From positions 123,164 to 187,163 of the forward strand of contig NZ_BMTW01000016.1 in assembly GCF_014649875.1 (NCBI RefSeq): a stretch of DNA of 64,000 bases. The letters run 5' to 3'. Shown one piece after another: positions 41,082 through 49,945 of the stretch (positions are counted from its first letter, which is position 1; every line of letters begins with the position of its first letter). The stretch is from Streptomyces rubiginosohelvolus. GTDB lineage: Bacteria > Actinomycetota > Actinomycetes > Streptomycetales > Streptomycetaceae. The translations under genes were made by a program, and so were the position numbers. Below the pieces are notes generated by a model that saw only the letters and a list, made by a program, of their open reading frames with translations, was not told the DNA's origin and did no database searches.

Positions 41082-42812
41082 TTACTCGACGCCGATCAGC
41101 AGCGGTGCGCGCTGGTGGCCGCCCCGGTAGACCACCGTGTCCACGGCGAGGTGGCCCTCCCGTACGTGCTCCTCCAGCGCGTCGGCCAGCGCGTCGGGGA
41201 CGTCCTCGCCGAGGACGAGGGTGACCAGTTCGCCGCCCGCCGCCAGCATCCGGTCGAGCACGGTGCGGGCCGTGTGCGGGACGTCGGAGCCGATCACGGC
41301 CACGTCTCCGTCGATCAGGCCGAGGATGTCCCCGGCCTGGCAGATGCCCGCCATGGTCCACGACTGGCGCTCGGCGACGGCCAGTTCGGCGTAGCGGGTG
41401 GCTCCGGCGGCCGCGGTCATGGCGACCACGTCCTCGTCGAAGCCGCGGTCCGGCTCGTGGACGGCGAGCGCGGCGATGCCCTGGACGGCGGCGCGGGTCG
41501 GCACGAGGGCGACCCGGACCCCCTCGGTCCTGGCCTGTTCGGCGGCGGCGGCCGCGGTGTGGCGCAGCGCCGCGTCGTTGGGCAGCAGGACCACCTCGCG
41601 GGCGTGGGCGCGGCGGATGGCGTCGACCAGTTCGCCGCTGGCGGGGGGTTCGCCGGGGCGGGCGATCACGGTGGTGGCGCCGGCCTCGGTACACAGCCCG
41701 GCCAGGCCGTCGCCGGGGACCACGACCACCACGGCGCGCTGGGCGGGTTCGGCCTGGACGCGGACGTCGTGGCCGCTCTCGGTGGCGAAGTGGGTGATCC
41801 GGATCCGGTACGGCCGCCCGGCCTCGACGCCCGCCTCCACGGCCGCCCCGGCGTCGTCGACATGGACGTGGACGTGCCAGAGCCCGTCACCGCCGACCAC
41901 GACCAGGGAGTCGCCGAGCGCGTCGAGCCGGGTGCGCAGCCGGGCCACCTGCTCGTCGCGGGCCTCCAGGAGGTAGATCACCTCGAACGCGGGCCCGGCG
42001 GCGCCGTCCTCCGGGCAGTCGAGCGGCCCCTCCACCGGAGCGCTTGCGGGAAGGCCCCCCTCCGTGACGCCCTCCACCGGGGTGCCGCCCACCGGCAGCC
42101 CCACCACGGACCCCCCGTCCACGGTCACGGGCGCCTTCGCGGCGTTCCCGGAGGCGGTACGGGGTCCTCGTACGGGAGCCTGCCCGGTCACCGTCTCCAC
42201 CAGCGCGCCCAGCACCGCCACCAGACCCCGGCCCCCGGCGTCGACCACGCCGGCCCGGCCGAGGACGGCGAGCTGCTCGGGGGTGCGCGCGAGGGCGGCG
42301 CGCGCCCCGTCGTAGGCGGCGGTGACGACGGTGCGCAGGTCGGGGTCCTCGCCCCGGGCGGCCTCGGCGGCCTCGGCGGCGACGGTGAGCACGGTGCCCT
42401 CGACGGGGTGGGCCACGGCCTGCCGGGCCGCGTCGGCGGCGCTCGTGAGGGCGAGGCGCAGATGGGCGGCGTCGCCGCCGTCGGCCAGCACCCCGGCCAT
42501 GCCGCGCAGCAGCTGGGCCAGGATCGTGCCGGAGTTCCCGCGGGCGCCGATCAGGGCGCCGTGCGCCATGGCGCGTACGGCGTCGGCGGTGGCGGGTGCG
42601 GTGGCGCCGGTCTCATGGGCGGCGAATACCGCTTCGACGGCCGCTGCCGCGGACTCGAGAGTCAGATAGAGGTTGGTGCCGGTGTCCCCGTCGGCGATGG
42701 GATAGACGTTGATCGCGTCGATCTCCGCGCGCTCCCGGCCCAGTGCGTCCAGGGCCAGTGAGCACCACCTGCGTACCGCGACGGCGTCCAGGTCGTCGGG
42801 GAGCTGCGGCAC
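41082..42812 (-). CDS. DAK2/DhaL-domain protein (YloV/FakA-like)
   Basis: A 576-residue protein with an N-terminal DhaL-type kinase domain (NVYPIADGDTGTNLYLTLES, then GARGNSGTILAQLLRGMA) that binds Mg-ADP, and a long C-terminal half typical of FakA/YloV, the kinase that with FakB phosphorylates fatty acids in Firmicutes. No FakB gene is here. A poorly conserved linker (about residues 235-280) rich in Pro/Gly/Val precedes the second half. The start is the GTG at 42812 with AAGGAGG about seven bases upstream, so the earlier in-frame ATG at 42851 is rejected. Divergent from rpmB, upstream of recG. Confidence 0.85.
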   Translation of the reverse strand: MPQLPDDLDAVAVRRWCSLALDALGRERAEIDAINVYPIADGDTGTNLYLTLESAAAAVEAVFAAHETGATAPATADAVRAMAHGALIGARGNSGTILAQLLRGMAGVLADGGDAAHLRLALTSAADAARQAVAHPVEGTVLTVAAEAAEAARGEDPDLRTVVTAAYDGARAALARTPEQLAVLGRAGVVDAGGRGLVAVLGALVETVTGQAPVRGPRTASGNAAKAPVTVDGGSVVGLPVGGTPVEGVTEGGLPASAPVEGPLDCPEDGAAGPAFEVIYLLEARDEQVARLRTRLDALGDSLVVVGGDGLWHVHVHVDDAGAAVEAGVEAGRPYRIRITHFATESGHDVRVQAEPAQRAVVVVVPGDGLAGLCTEAGATTVIARPGEPPASGELVDAIRRAHAREVVLLPNDAALRHTAAAAAEQARTEGVRVALVPTRAAVQGIAALAVHEPDRGFDEDVVAMTAAAGATRYAELAVAERQSWTMAGICQAGDILGLIDGDVAVIGSDVPHTARTVLDRMLAAGGELVTLVLGEDVPDALADALEEHVREGHLAVDTVVYRGGHQRAPLLIGVE

Positions 42813-43068
42813 CGATGGTCCTCCTTGAGCGGCCGTGGCAACGGGCTGCACCGCAGGTTAGCCCGCCTTCCGGGGTCCCGGCAGGGACAGGGGGCGGGAG
42901 GGCGGGCGGCCGAGCCATGGTAGTTTCGTATCTCCGAAGCAGGCGTTGTATGCTGCTCCGGTTGCCCGATGAGAGTCGGGACATTCCCCCGGTACCGCCA
43001 CTTCAGTCCAACTGATTCCGGCGCGCCGGAATTCACTGTACGTGCATCTGAAGTCTTTGGAGTGACCC

Positions 43069-43254
43069 GTGGCTGCCAACTGCGACGTTTGCGGCAAGGG
43101 GCCGAGCTTCGGCAACAGCGTTTCGTTCTCGCACCGCCGTACGTCTCGTCGCTGGAATCCCAACATCCAGCGCGTGCGTGCCGTGGTCGGTCGGACGCCG
43201 AAGCGGCTCAACGTCTGCACCTCGTGCATCAAGGCCGGCAAGGTCGCGCGCTGA
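43069..43254 (+). CDS. rpmB: 50S ribosomal protein L28 (zinc-binding form)
   Basis: The 61-residue product begins AANCDVCGKGPSFGNSVSFS and ends NVCTSCIKAGKVAR: two CxxC pairs show that it is the zinc-containing C+ form of L28. The start is a GTG at 43069. It faces away from the DAK gene and is closed by a symmetrical terminator at 43288-43321. A TATGCT hexamer at 42949-42954 is a possible -10 for it, but no good -35 goes with it. Confidence 0.96.
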   Translation: MAANCDVCGKGPSFGNSVSFSHRRTSRRWNPNIQRVRAVVGRTPKRLNVCTSCIKAGKVAR

Positions 43255-43287
43255 CGTCCCCGTCGTAGCGCAGCCTTCCGGTTGCCC

Positions 43288-43321
43288 AAAAAGCCGGTCC
43301 ACCTCGGTGGACCGGCTTTTT
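43288..43321. terminator. Bidirectional terminator between rpmB and thiD
   Basis: A 16-bp perfect inverted repeat (aaaaagccggtccacc) separated by only two bases, giving T-runs on both strands. Confidence 0.92.
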
Positions 43322-43328
43322 GCTGTGC

Positions 43329-44153
43329 TCAGGTGGCGGTCTGCCCGGGAGAAGGCCGGGTCAGCCAGCCGTGGTCGACCGGCCCGATGCCGCCGCCGAG
43401 CGGGAAGCCGGCCTCGATCGCGCCGGTGACGTAACTTTTCGCACCCTGGACCGCCGTGGGCACGTCCATCCCGAGCGCGAGCCCGGAGGCGATGGCGGAG
43501 GCCAGCGTGCAGCCGGTGCCGTGGGTGTGGCGGTTGTCGTGCCGGGGGGCGCGCAGCCAGTGTTCCGCGCTCCCGTCGGTGAGCAGGTCCACCGCCTCCC
43601 CGGGCAGATGGCCGCCCTTGATGACGACCCAGTGCGGTCCGAAGCCGAGGATCTCCTCGGCGGCCCGGCGCATCCCGCTCTCGTCGGTGACCCGGACGCC
43701 GGTCAGCTGGGCCACTTCGTCGAGGTTCGGGGTGGCGACGGTGGCGGTGGGGAGCAGCTTGGTGCGTACGGAGTCGAGGGCCTCGGCGGCGAGCAGCGCG
43801 TCCCCGTGCTTGGAGACGCCGACCGGGTCGACGACGACGGGGGCGTCGGTTCCGGCGAGGAGTTCGGCGACGGTCTCCACGAGGGCGCCGGAGGCGAGCA
43901 TGCCGGTCTTCACGGCCTGGACGCCGATGTCGTCGACGACGCTGCGGTACTGGGCGCGTACGGCCCCCACCGGAAGCTCCCACGCGCCCTGGACACCGAG
44001 GGAGTTCTGTGCGGTGACGGCGGTGAGCACGCTCATGCCGTGCACGCCGAGGGCGAGCATCGTCTTCAGGTCGGCCTGGATCCCCGCACCGCCGCCGGAG
44101 TCGGATCCGGCGACGGTGAGCACACGGGGCGGTACAGCGGTACGTATGGGCAT
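43329..44153 (-). CDS. thiD: Hydroxymethylpyrimidine kinase/phosphomethylpyrimidine kinase ThiD
   Basis: Phosphorylates HMP and HMP-P in thiamine synthesis. The 274-residue ribokinase-family protein has VAGSDSGGGAGIQADLKT at its front (substrate binding), DPVGVSKHGDALL and the C-terminal catalytic GTGCTLASAIASGLALG (anion hole and base Asp region), intact. The start is the ATG at 44153. thiL lies 17 bases upstream on the same strand, so the two thiamine genes form one operon. Converges with rpmB across a terminator. Confidence 0.94.
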   Translation of the reverse strand: MPIRTAVPPRVLTVAGSDSGGGAGIQADLKTMLALGVHGMSVLTAVTAQNSLGVQGAWELPVGAVRAQYRSVVDDIGVQAVKTGMLASGALVETVAELLAGTDAPVVVDPVGVSKHGDALLAAEALDSVRTKLLPTATVATPNLDEVAQLTGVRVTDESGMRRAAEEILGFGPHWVVIKGGHLPGEAVDLLTDGSAEHWLRAPRHDNRHTHGTGCTLASAIASGLALGMDVPTAVQGAKSYVTGAIEAGFPLGGGIGPVDHGWLTRPSPGQTAT

Positions 44154-44170
44154 ACGCAGCAATCTAGTGG

Positions 44171-45151
44171 TCAGCCGCGCGGCTGGGTGTCCTCGATCGA
44201 GCCGAAGTGGTCCCAGCCGCCCTTGCTGGTCCAGGGGGCGCCGTCGACGGTGACCTGGGGCAGGGCGGAGGGGTTGAGGACCTCGCCGATCACCTTCCAG
44301 CGGGCGGGGAGCTTCACGTCGGCCGGGAAGGTCGCCACGATGGCGTGGTCCTCTCCCCCGGTCAGCACCCACTGGAGCGGGTCGACGCCGACGGCCTGGC
44401 CGATGTCGGACATCTGCGAGGGGATGTCGATGAGCCCGGAGCGCAGGTCGATCCGGCACTTGCTGGCCTCCGCGATGTGCCCGAGGTCGGCGACGAGGCC
44501 GTCGCTGACGTCGGTCATCGCGGTGGCGCCGAGTCCGGCGGCCGCGGGGCCCGCGTGGTACGGCGGTTCGGGGCGGCGGTGGGCCTCGACGAAGGCGCGG
44601 GGCGAGCGGAAGCCGCGGGAGAGCACCGCGTAACCGGCCGCCGACCAGCCGAGCCAGCCGGTGACCGCGACGACGTCGCCGGGGCGGGCGCCGCCCCGGG
44701 TGACCGGTTCGTGGTTGCGCAGGTCGCCGAGGGCGGTGATCGCGACGGTGATCGTGTCGCCGCCCACCACATCGCCGCCGACCACGGCCGCGCCCGCCAC
44801 CTGGCACTCGTCGCGGAGCCCGTCCATCAGCTCGGCGGCCCAGGTGACGGGGAGGTCGGCGGGGACGACCAGGCCGAGGAGCAGCGCGGTGGGCACCGCG
44901 CCCATCGCCGCGATGTCGGCGAGGTTCTGGGCGGCCGCCTTGCGGCCGACGTCGTACGCCGTCGACCAGTCACGGCGGAAGTGCCGCCCTTCCAGCAGGA
45001 TGTCCGTACTGGCCACGACCCTGCGGTCGGGGGCGGCCACGACCGCGGCGTCGTCGCCGGGCCCCAGCCGTACCGCCGGAGTGGTGGTGAGCCGGGACGT
45101 GAGCTCTCTGATGAGCCCGAACTCCCCCAACTCGCCCACGGTTCCCTTCAC
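44171..45151 (-). CDS. thiL: Thiamine-monophosphate kinase ThiL
   Basis: Phosphorylates thiamine monophosphate to thiamine pyrophosphate. The 326-residue AIR-synthase-like protein has GEFGLIRELTSRL, the GPGDDAAVV acidic motif, STDILLEGRHF, and NLADIAAMGAVPTALLLGL, all conserved. Start is the ATG at 45151. It is divergent from the Lrp-domain gene (45371) and followed 17 bases later by thiD. Confidence 0.94.
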   Translation of the reverse strand: MKGTVGELGEFGLIRELTSRLTTTPAVRLGPGDDAAVVAAPDRRVVASTDILLEGRHFRRDWSTAYDVGRKAAAQNLADIAAMGAVPTALLLGLVVPADLPVTWAAELMDGLRDECQVAGAAVVGGDVVGGDTITVAITALGDLRNHEPVTRGGARPGDVVAVTGWLGWSAAGYAVLSRGFRSPRAFVEAHRRPEPPYHAGPAAAGLGATAMTDVSDGLVADLGHIAEASKCRIDLRSGLIDIPSQMSDIGQAVGVDPLQWVLTGGEDHAIVATFPADVKLPARWKVIGEVLNPSALPQVTVDGAPWTSKGGWDHFGSIEDTQPRG

Positions 45152-45370
45152 CGAGTCTCACCTCTCCTTTATCGCCCCGGACACCCGTCCGGGCCCCCGG
45201 TCGCGAGCCGTCTGTGCTGTCGGTACCGTCAAGAGATACGTCAACTTCTGCGCCCTGTACGCCACGCTGTGGGCGTCATCCGGCCCGTAGGTCTCCCCGC
45301 GGCCCGCGGCAACGCGATAACGTGGCGTCCCTTTCCCCCACATGATCCTCGTGGCCGCCCTGGAGGTTCC

Positions 45371-45604
45371 GTGGTACAGGCGTACATCCTCATCCAGACC
45401 GAGGTGGGCAAGGCGTCGATCGTCGCCGAGACCATCTCCAAGATTCCGGGAGTCATCCAGGCAGAGGACGTCACCGGTCCGTACGACGTGATCGTGCGGG
45501 CCCAGGCAGACACGGTCGACGAACTCGGCCGCATGGTGGTCGCCAAGGTGCAGCAGGTGGACGGCATCACACGGACTCTGACCTGCCCGGTCGTCCACCT
45601 CTGA
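45371..45604 (+). CDS. Stand-alone Lrp/AsnC ligand-binding (RAM) domain protein
   Basis: A 77-residue protein consisting only of the RAM domain of Lrp/AsnC regulators (VQAYILIQTEVGKASIVAET, IQAEDVTGPYDVIVRAQAD, LGRMVVAKVQQVDGITRTLT). There is no helix-turn-helix, so it cannot bind DNA by itself; relatives bind amino acids or modulate full-length Lrp proteins. The start is a GTG at 45371 with GGAGG five bases upstream. It is followed 20 bases later by a lipoprotein gene, probably co-transcribed. Divergent from thiL. Confidence 0.9.
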   Translation: MVQAYILIQTEVGKASIVAETISKIPGVIQAEDVTGPYDVIVRAQADTVDELGRMVVAKVQQVDGITRTLTCPVVHL

Positions 45605-45624
45605 CCCCCGTCTAGGCTGGGCCG

Positions 45625-46113
45625 GTGACGTCATCCGCCCGCCGTTCCCCCCGCTCGATATTCCTCGGTCCGTCCGCTGCCGTGCTCGTGCTGGCCGCGG
45701 CGGGCTGTTCCCTCAGCGACGACCAGCCCTCGGTCCCGGTTCCCACACCGTCCGCGGAGGCCGCCGCGTACTGCGAGGCCCTGCACGAGGAACTGCCCAA
45801 GACCGTCCTCGAACTGGAACGCAGTGACCCCTCCCCCGATTCGGAGCTGACCGCCGGCTGGGGGGACGGGGCGATCGTACTGCGCTGCGGGGTCCCCCGG
45901 CCCGCGAAGATGGACGACCCCCAGTCGGAGGGCGTCGAGGCGGACGGGGTGCAGTGGATGCTGGAGCAGCCCGAGGGCTCCGGTCCGCGGTTCACCACCA
46001 CGTACCGCAAGGCGTACGTCGAGGTCACGCTGGATTCGACGTACGCCCACGACATCACGCCGCTGGCCTCGTTCGCCGGCCCCGTCTCGAAGACGGTCCC
46101 CGGAAAATTCTGA
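45625..46113 (+). CDS. DUF3515 lipoprotein
   Basis: A 162-residue predicted lipoprotein. A basic start (SSARRSPRSIF) and a hydrophobic stretch lead to LVLAAAGCSLS, a lipobox with cysteine at about residue 28, so it should be lipid-anchored outside the membrane. The rest matches DUF3515 (YCEALHEELPKTVLELERSD, WGDGAIVLRCGVPRP). Function unknown. The start is a GTG at 45625. It follows the Lrp-domain gene and converges with ddlA, with only 18 bases between the stops and no hairpin. Confidence 0.88.
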   Translation: MTSSARRSPRSIFLGPSAAVLVLAAAGCSLSDDQPSVPVPTPSAEAAAYCEALHEELPKTVLELERSDPSPDSELTAGWGDGAIVLRCGVPRPAKMDDPQSEGVEADGVQWMLEQPEGSGPRFTTTYRKAYVEVTLDSTYAHDITPLASFAGPVSKTVPGKF

Positions 46114-46131
46114 GTCCCGCTCGCGGCTTCG

Positions 46132-47307
46132 TCAGCGCAGTCCGGTGGAGCGGGTCAACGCGGCCTGGATCAGCCGGTCGACCAGCTCCGGGTAGTCGAC
46201 GCCGCTCTCCTGCCACATGCGCGGGTACATGGAGATCGGGGTGAAGCCCGGCAGAGTGTTGATCTCGTTGATGACGAAGGTGCCGTCCTCGGTGAGGAAG
46301 AAGTCGGCGCGCACCAGGCCCTCGCAGGAGACCGCGTCGAAGGCGGCGACGGCGAGCCGTTGCACCTCGGCGGTCTGCTCCTCGGTGAGCGGCGCCGGCA
46401 CCAGACCCGTGGCCGAGTCGATGTACTTGGCCTCGAAGTCGTAGAAGTCGTGCGCGGTGACCGGCGGGATCTCGGCGGGCACGCTGGCGCGCGGGCCGTC
46501 CTCGAACTCCAGCACCCCGCACTCGATCTCCCGGCCGCGCAGCAGCGACTCGACGAGGAACTTCGGGTCGTGGCGGCGGGCCTCCTCGATCGCCTCGTCG
46601 AGCCCTTCGAGGCCGTCGACCTTGGTGATGCCCATCGAGGAGCCGCCGCGGGCGGGCTTGATGAACAGCGGCCAGCCGTGCTCGCCGGCGAAGTCCACGA
46701 TCCGCTTGCGGGCGGCGGCGGGGTCGTTGTCCCACTCGCGGGGCCGGACGACCTCGTAGGGTCCGACGGGCAGCCCGAAGGAGATGAAGACGCGCTTCAT
46801 GTACTCCTTGTCCTGGCCGACCGCGGAGGCGAGGACACCCGCGCCGACGTAGGGCACACCGGAGAGTTCGAGAAGGCCCTGGAGGGTGCCGTCCTCGCCG
46901 TACGGGCCGTGCAGCACGGGGAAGACGACGTCGACCTCGCCCAGCGCCTTGGGCACCGCGCCGGGCTCGGTGTAGACGACCTCGCGGCTGCCCGGGTCCA
47001 CGGAGAGCACGACGCTGCCCTCGGCGGCTCCGGCGAGCCGGTCCACGTCGGGGACCTTGCGGTCGGTGATGGCCATGCGTTCGGGCTCGTCGGCGGTGAG
47101 CGCCCAGCGGCCGTCCGTCGTGATGCCGATCGGCAGGACGTCGTACTTCGTCCGGTCGATGGCCTTCATGACGGCGCCGGCCGTGACGACCGAGATGCCG
47201 TGTTCGGAGCTGCGACCGCCGAACACGACGGCCACACGGGGTTTACGGCCGTGCGGCTCAGGGCTCTCGGCGCGCTCAGGGCTCTGGGGGAGGTTCTCGC
47301 TGCTCAT
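46132..47307 (-). CDS. ddlA: D-alanine--D-alanine ligase
   Basis: Makes the D-Ala-D-Ala dipeptide for peptidoglycan. The 391-residue ATP-grasp enzyme has VAVVFGGRSSEHGISVVTA at the front, the ATP-grasp GGSSMGITKVDG, and FDAVSCEGLVRADFFLTEDG, VINEINTLPGFTPISMYPR at the end. The omega-loop is DFEAKYIDSATG, with the Lys-Tyr pair typical of D-Ala-D-Ala rather than D-Ala-D-Lac ligases. Start at the ATG at 47307. It is downstream of gpsA by 34 bases and probably in its operon. Confidence 0.95.
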   Translation of the reverse strand: MSSENLPQSPERAESPEPHGRKPRVAVVFGGRSSEHGISVVTAGAVMKAIDRTKYDVLPIGITTDGRWALTADEPERMAITDRKVPDVDRLAGAAEGSVVLSVDPGSREVVYTEPGAVPKALGEVDVVFPVLHGPYGEDGTLQGLLELSGVPYVGAGVLASAVGQDKEYMKRVFISFGLPVGPYEVVRPREWDNDPAAARKRIVDFAGEHGWPLFIKPARGGSSMGITKVDGLEGLDEAIEEARRHDPKFLVESLLRGREIECGVLEFEDGPRASVPAEIPPVTAHDFYDFEAKYIDSATGLVPAPLTEEQTAEVQRLAVAAFDAVSCEGLVRADFFLTEDGTFVINEINTLPGFTPISMYPRMWQESGVDYPELVDRLIQAALTRSTGLR

Positions 47308-47341
47308 ATCGCGATGAGCGTACCTGCTGGTAAGAGCGGCG

Positions 47342-48352
47342 TCAGCGTCGCTCGGCCTTGGCGCTGCGCGACATCAGCTCCTTGACCGCGACGACCGGGG
47401 ACTTGCCCTCGTGGACGATCGAGACGACGGTCTCGGTGATGGGCATGTCGACCCCGTGCCTGCGGGCCAGGTCGAGGACCGATTCGCAGGACTTGACGCC
47501 CTCGGCGGTCTGCTTGGTGACGGCGATCGTCTCCTGGAGCGTCATGCCGCGGCCGAGGTTGGTGCCGAAGGTGTGGTTCCGCGAGAGCGGCGACGAGCAG
47601 GTGGCCACCAGGTCGCCGAGGCCGGCCAGGCCGGCGAACGTCAACGGGTCCGCGCCCATGGCGAGGCCCAGTCGGGTGGTCTCGGCGAGGCCCCGGGTGA
47701 TGAGGGAGCCCTTGGTGTTGTCGCCGAGGCCCATGCCGTCCGCGATACCGACGGCGAGGCCGATGACGTTCTTCACGGCGCCGCCGAGCTCACAGCCCAC
47801 CACATCGGTGTTGGTGTACGGGCGGAAGTACGCGGTGTGGCAGGCGGCCTGGAGGCGCTGGGCGACGGACTCGTCGGAGCAGGCGACGACGGCCGCGGCG
47901 GGGCGGCGCTCCGCGATCTCCTTGGCGAGGTTGGGGCCCGAGACGACGGCGATGCGGTCGGCGGAGACCTTGGTGACGTCCGCGATGACCTCGCTCATCA
48001 GCTCGGCGGTGCCCAGCTCGACGCCCTTCATCAGGGAGACCAGGACGGTGTCCGGGCCCAGGTGCGGGGCCCAGTCGGCGAGGTTGGCGCGCAGGGTCTG
48101 GGAGGGCACGACGAGGAAGGCGAACTCCGCGCCGCGCAGGGCCTCGGCGGCGTCGGTGGTGGCGCGGATGGAGTCGGGGAGCGCGATGCCCGGGAGGTAG
48201 TCCGGGTTGGTGTGCGTGGTGTTGATGGCCTCGGCGACCTCGGCGCGACGGCCCCAGAGGGTGACGTCGCAGCCCGCGTCGGCGAGGATCACGGCGAAGG
48301 CCGTACCCCATGAGCCGGTTCCGAAGACGGCTGCTTTTACGGGGTGCGTCAC
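47342..48352 (-). CDS. gpsA: Glycerol-3-phosphate dehydrogenase [NAD(P)+] GpsA
   Basis: Reduces dihydroxyacetone phosphate to sn-glycerol-3-phosphate, the start of phospholipid synthesis. The 336-residue product has the Rossmann motif FGTGSWGTAFAVILADAG, SGPNLAKEIAERRPAA, and the catalytic region GGAVKNVIGLAVGIADGMG. The GTG at 48352 overlaps the stop of plsC as GTGA. Its pairing with an acyltransferase makes metabolic sense: GpsA supplies the acceptor for PlsC-type acylation. Confidence 0.96.
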   Translation of the reverse strand: MTHPVKAAVFGTGSWGTAFAVILADAGCDVTLWGRRAEVAEAINTTHTNPDYLPGIALPDSIRATTDAAEALRGAEFAFLVVPSQTLRANLADWAPHLGPDTVLVSLMKGVELGTAELMSEVIADVTKVSADRIAVVSGPNLAKEIAERRPAAAVVACSDESVAQRLQAACHTAYFRPYTNTDVVGCELGGAVKNVIGLAVGIADGMGLGDNTKGSLITRGLAETTRLGLAMGADPLTFAGLAGLGDLVATCSSPLSRNHTFGTNLGRGMTLQETIAVTKQTAEGVKSCESVLDLARRHGVDMPITETVVSIVHEGKSPVVAVKELMSRSAKAERR

Positions 48353-49101
48353 GTGGGTCCCTTTCCCTGGGCCCTGCGCCGTTGTTCAGCACGGGCTTTG
48401 CGGTGATCGTAGAGCTCGGCGGGCGCCTTCTCGCCGCGCAGGTCCTCCAGCTCGCGGGTGATCGCGGCCATGATGACCTCGGTCGCCTGGCGCAGCACGT
48501 CGGGCGTCGGCTCCAGTCCGTGGAAGCGGCTGAGGTCGACGGGCGGTCCGGCCTGCACCTGGAGCGTCTTGCGGGGGAAGAGCCGGAACTTGTGCTCCTT
48601 GGCGTACGGCGGCATCGCGAGGTTGGCGCCCCACTGGGCGACGGGGATGACGGGCGCCTTGGTCATCAGGGCGACCCGGGCGGCCCCGGTCTTCCCGGCC
48701 ATCGGCCACATGTCGGGGTCCCGGGTGAGGGTGCCCTCGGGGTAGAAGGCGACGCACTCGCCTCGCTCGATGGCCTCCACGGCGGCCCGGAAGGCGTCCA
48801 GGGCGTTGGTGGTCTCGCGGTAGACGGGGATCTGGCCGGTGCCGCGCAGCATCATCCCGACGAACGGGGTGCGGAAGAGGCCGGCCTTCGCCAGGAGCCG
48901 GGGCACGCGTCCGGTGTTGTACTGGAAGTGCGCGTAGGAGAGCGGGTCCAGATAGGAGTTGTGGTTGACGGCGGTAATGAATCCGCCGTCGGCCGGAATG
49001 TGTTCCATCCCCCGCCAGTCGCGCTTGAACAGAACCACCAGTGGCGGCTTGGCGATGACCGCCGCCAGGCGGTACCAGAAGCCGATTCTGCGGCGGGACA
49101 C
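48349..49101 (-). CDS. plsC: 1-acyl-sn-glycerol-3-phosphate acyltransferase (PlsC family)
   Basis: A 250-residue lysophospholipid acyltransferase-family protein, membrane associated. The catalytic HX4D motif is NHNSYLD, and FYPEGTLTRD is the glycerol-phosphate binding box. A hydrophobic stretch at residues 8-25 may anchor it. The C-terminus is basic (RKARAEQRRRAQGK). It is translationally coupled to gpsA (GTGA overlap). Exact acyl acceptor is not provable from sequence. Divergent from cofC. Confidence 0.9.
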   Translation of the reverse strand: MSRRRIGFWYRLAAVIAKPPLVVLFKRDWRGMEHIPADGGFITAVNHNSYLDPLSYAHFQYNTGRVPRLLAKAGLFRTPFVGMMLRGTGQIPVYRETTNALDAFRAAVEAIERGECVAFYPEGTLTRDPDMWPMAGKTGAARVALMTKAPVIPVAQWGANLAMPPYAKEHKFRLFPRKTLQVQAGPPVDLSRFHGLEPTPDVLRQATEVIMAAITRELEDLRGEKAPAELYDHRKARAEQRRRAQGKGPT

Positions 49102-49275
49102 GTGGATACCTTCCTTAAGGATTTCAACCTGCTGCCTGGCTACTGACGGTCAAGTCTCGCCCCAGACCCCTGCTCTGTCGAGAACACCGTACGCCTCACC
49201 TTCGGCGGCGGGCCTCCGGGTTGTCGTACCGGCAGGCGAGAATAAGTCCTGACGCGTACGGAGGGGGAGATCGCC

Positions 49276-49935
49276 ACGAACACCGATCCGGCCGGGACCT
49301 GGTCCCTGGTCGTTCCGCTGAAGCCGCTCACCCGGGCCAAGAGCCGCCTGGGGCGGGCGGCGGGCGACGATGCGCGGCCCCTGCTGGCCCTGGCGTTCGC
49401 CCAGGACACGGTGGCCGCGGCGCTGGCCTGTCCCCGGGTGCGGGATGTGGTGGTCGTCACGGACGACGCCGTGGCCGCGGCGGCCCTTTCCGCGCTCGGG
49501 GCGCGGATCGTGCCGGATGCTCCGGGGGCCGGACTCAACGCGGCGCTCGCGCACGGCGCGCGCTCGGCGCGGGCCCTGCGGCCCGCCGCCGCGGTGGCCG
49601 CGCTCAACGCGGATCTGCCGGCACTGCGCACCGGTGAATTGGCGCGGGTGCTCGATTTTGCCTCCGCTTTTCCCAGCGCTTTTCTCCGGGACGCGGCGGG
49701 AATCGGAACGACATTTCTGGCCGCTGCGAGCGGTGCGGAATTCTGTCCGGCTTTCGGTGGTCCGTCCGCATCCCGGCATCTGGCGTCGGGGGCGGTGGAA
49801 ATAGGGCTGTCCGGTGTCGACTCGGTGCGCCGGGACGTGGATACGGGCGAGGACCTGCTGGTCGCCCTGGCCCTGGGGGTGGGGCCGCACACGGCGCGGC
49901 TCGCGGCCGTGCCCGCCTGCGCCCGTGACCGATAG
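49276..49935 (+). CDS. cofC: 2-phospho-L-lactate/PEP guanylyltransferase (CofC/FbiD), no standard start codon
   Basis: Makes the GDP-linked precursor of coenzyme F420. The family front VVPLKPLTRAKSRLG is intact, as are VVVVTDDAVAAAAL and the LNADLPAL motif, ending with DVDTGEDLLVALALGVGPHT. However, in this frame no ATG, GTG or TTG exists between the upstream TAA at 49243 and the conserved front; the first standard start is a GTG at 49411, inside the domain. My best start is an ACG at 49276, six bases after GGGGGAG; CTG at 49249 is the alternative. The protein would be 219 residues. Either a non-AUG start is used or the gene has lost its start. Divergent from plsC. Confidence 0.82.
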   Translation, partial: TNTDPAGTWSLVVPLKPLTRAKSRLGRAAGDDARPLLALAFAQDTVAAALACPRVRDVVVVTDDAVAAAALSALGARIVPDAPGAGLNAALAHGARSARALRPAAAVAALNADLPALRTGELARVLDFASAFPSAFLRDAAGIGTTFLAAASGAEFCPAFGGPSASRHLASGAVEIGLSGVDSVRRDVDTGEDLLVALALGVGPHTARLAAVPACARDR

Positions 49936-49945
49936 GCTGCCGCCC

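Noticed and set aside
46132..47307. A vancomycin-resistance type D-Ala-D-Lac ligase
   Set aside because: The omega loop has the Lys-Tyr pair of ordinary D-Ala-D-Ala ligases and no van genes are near.
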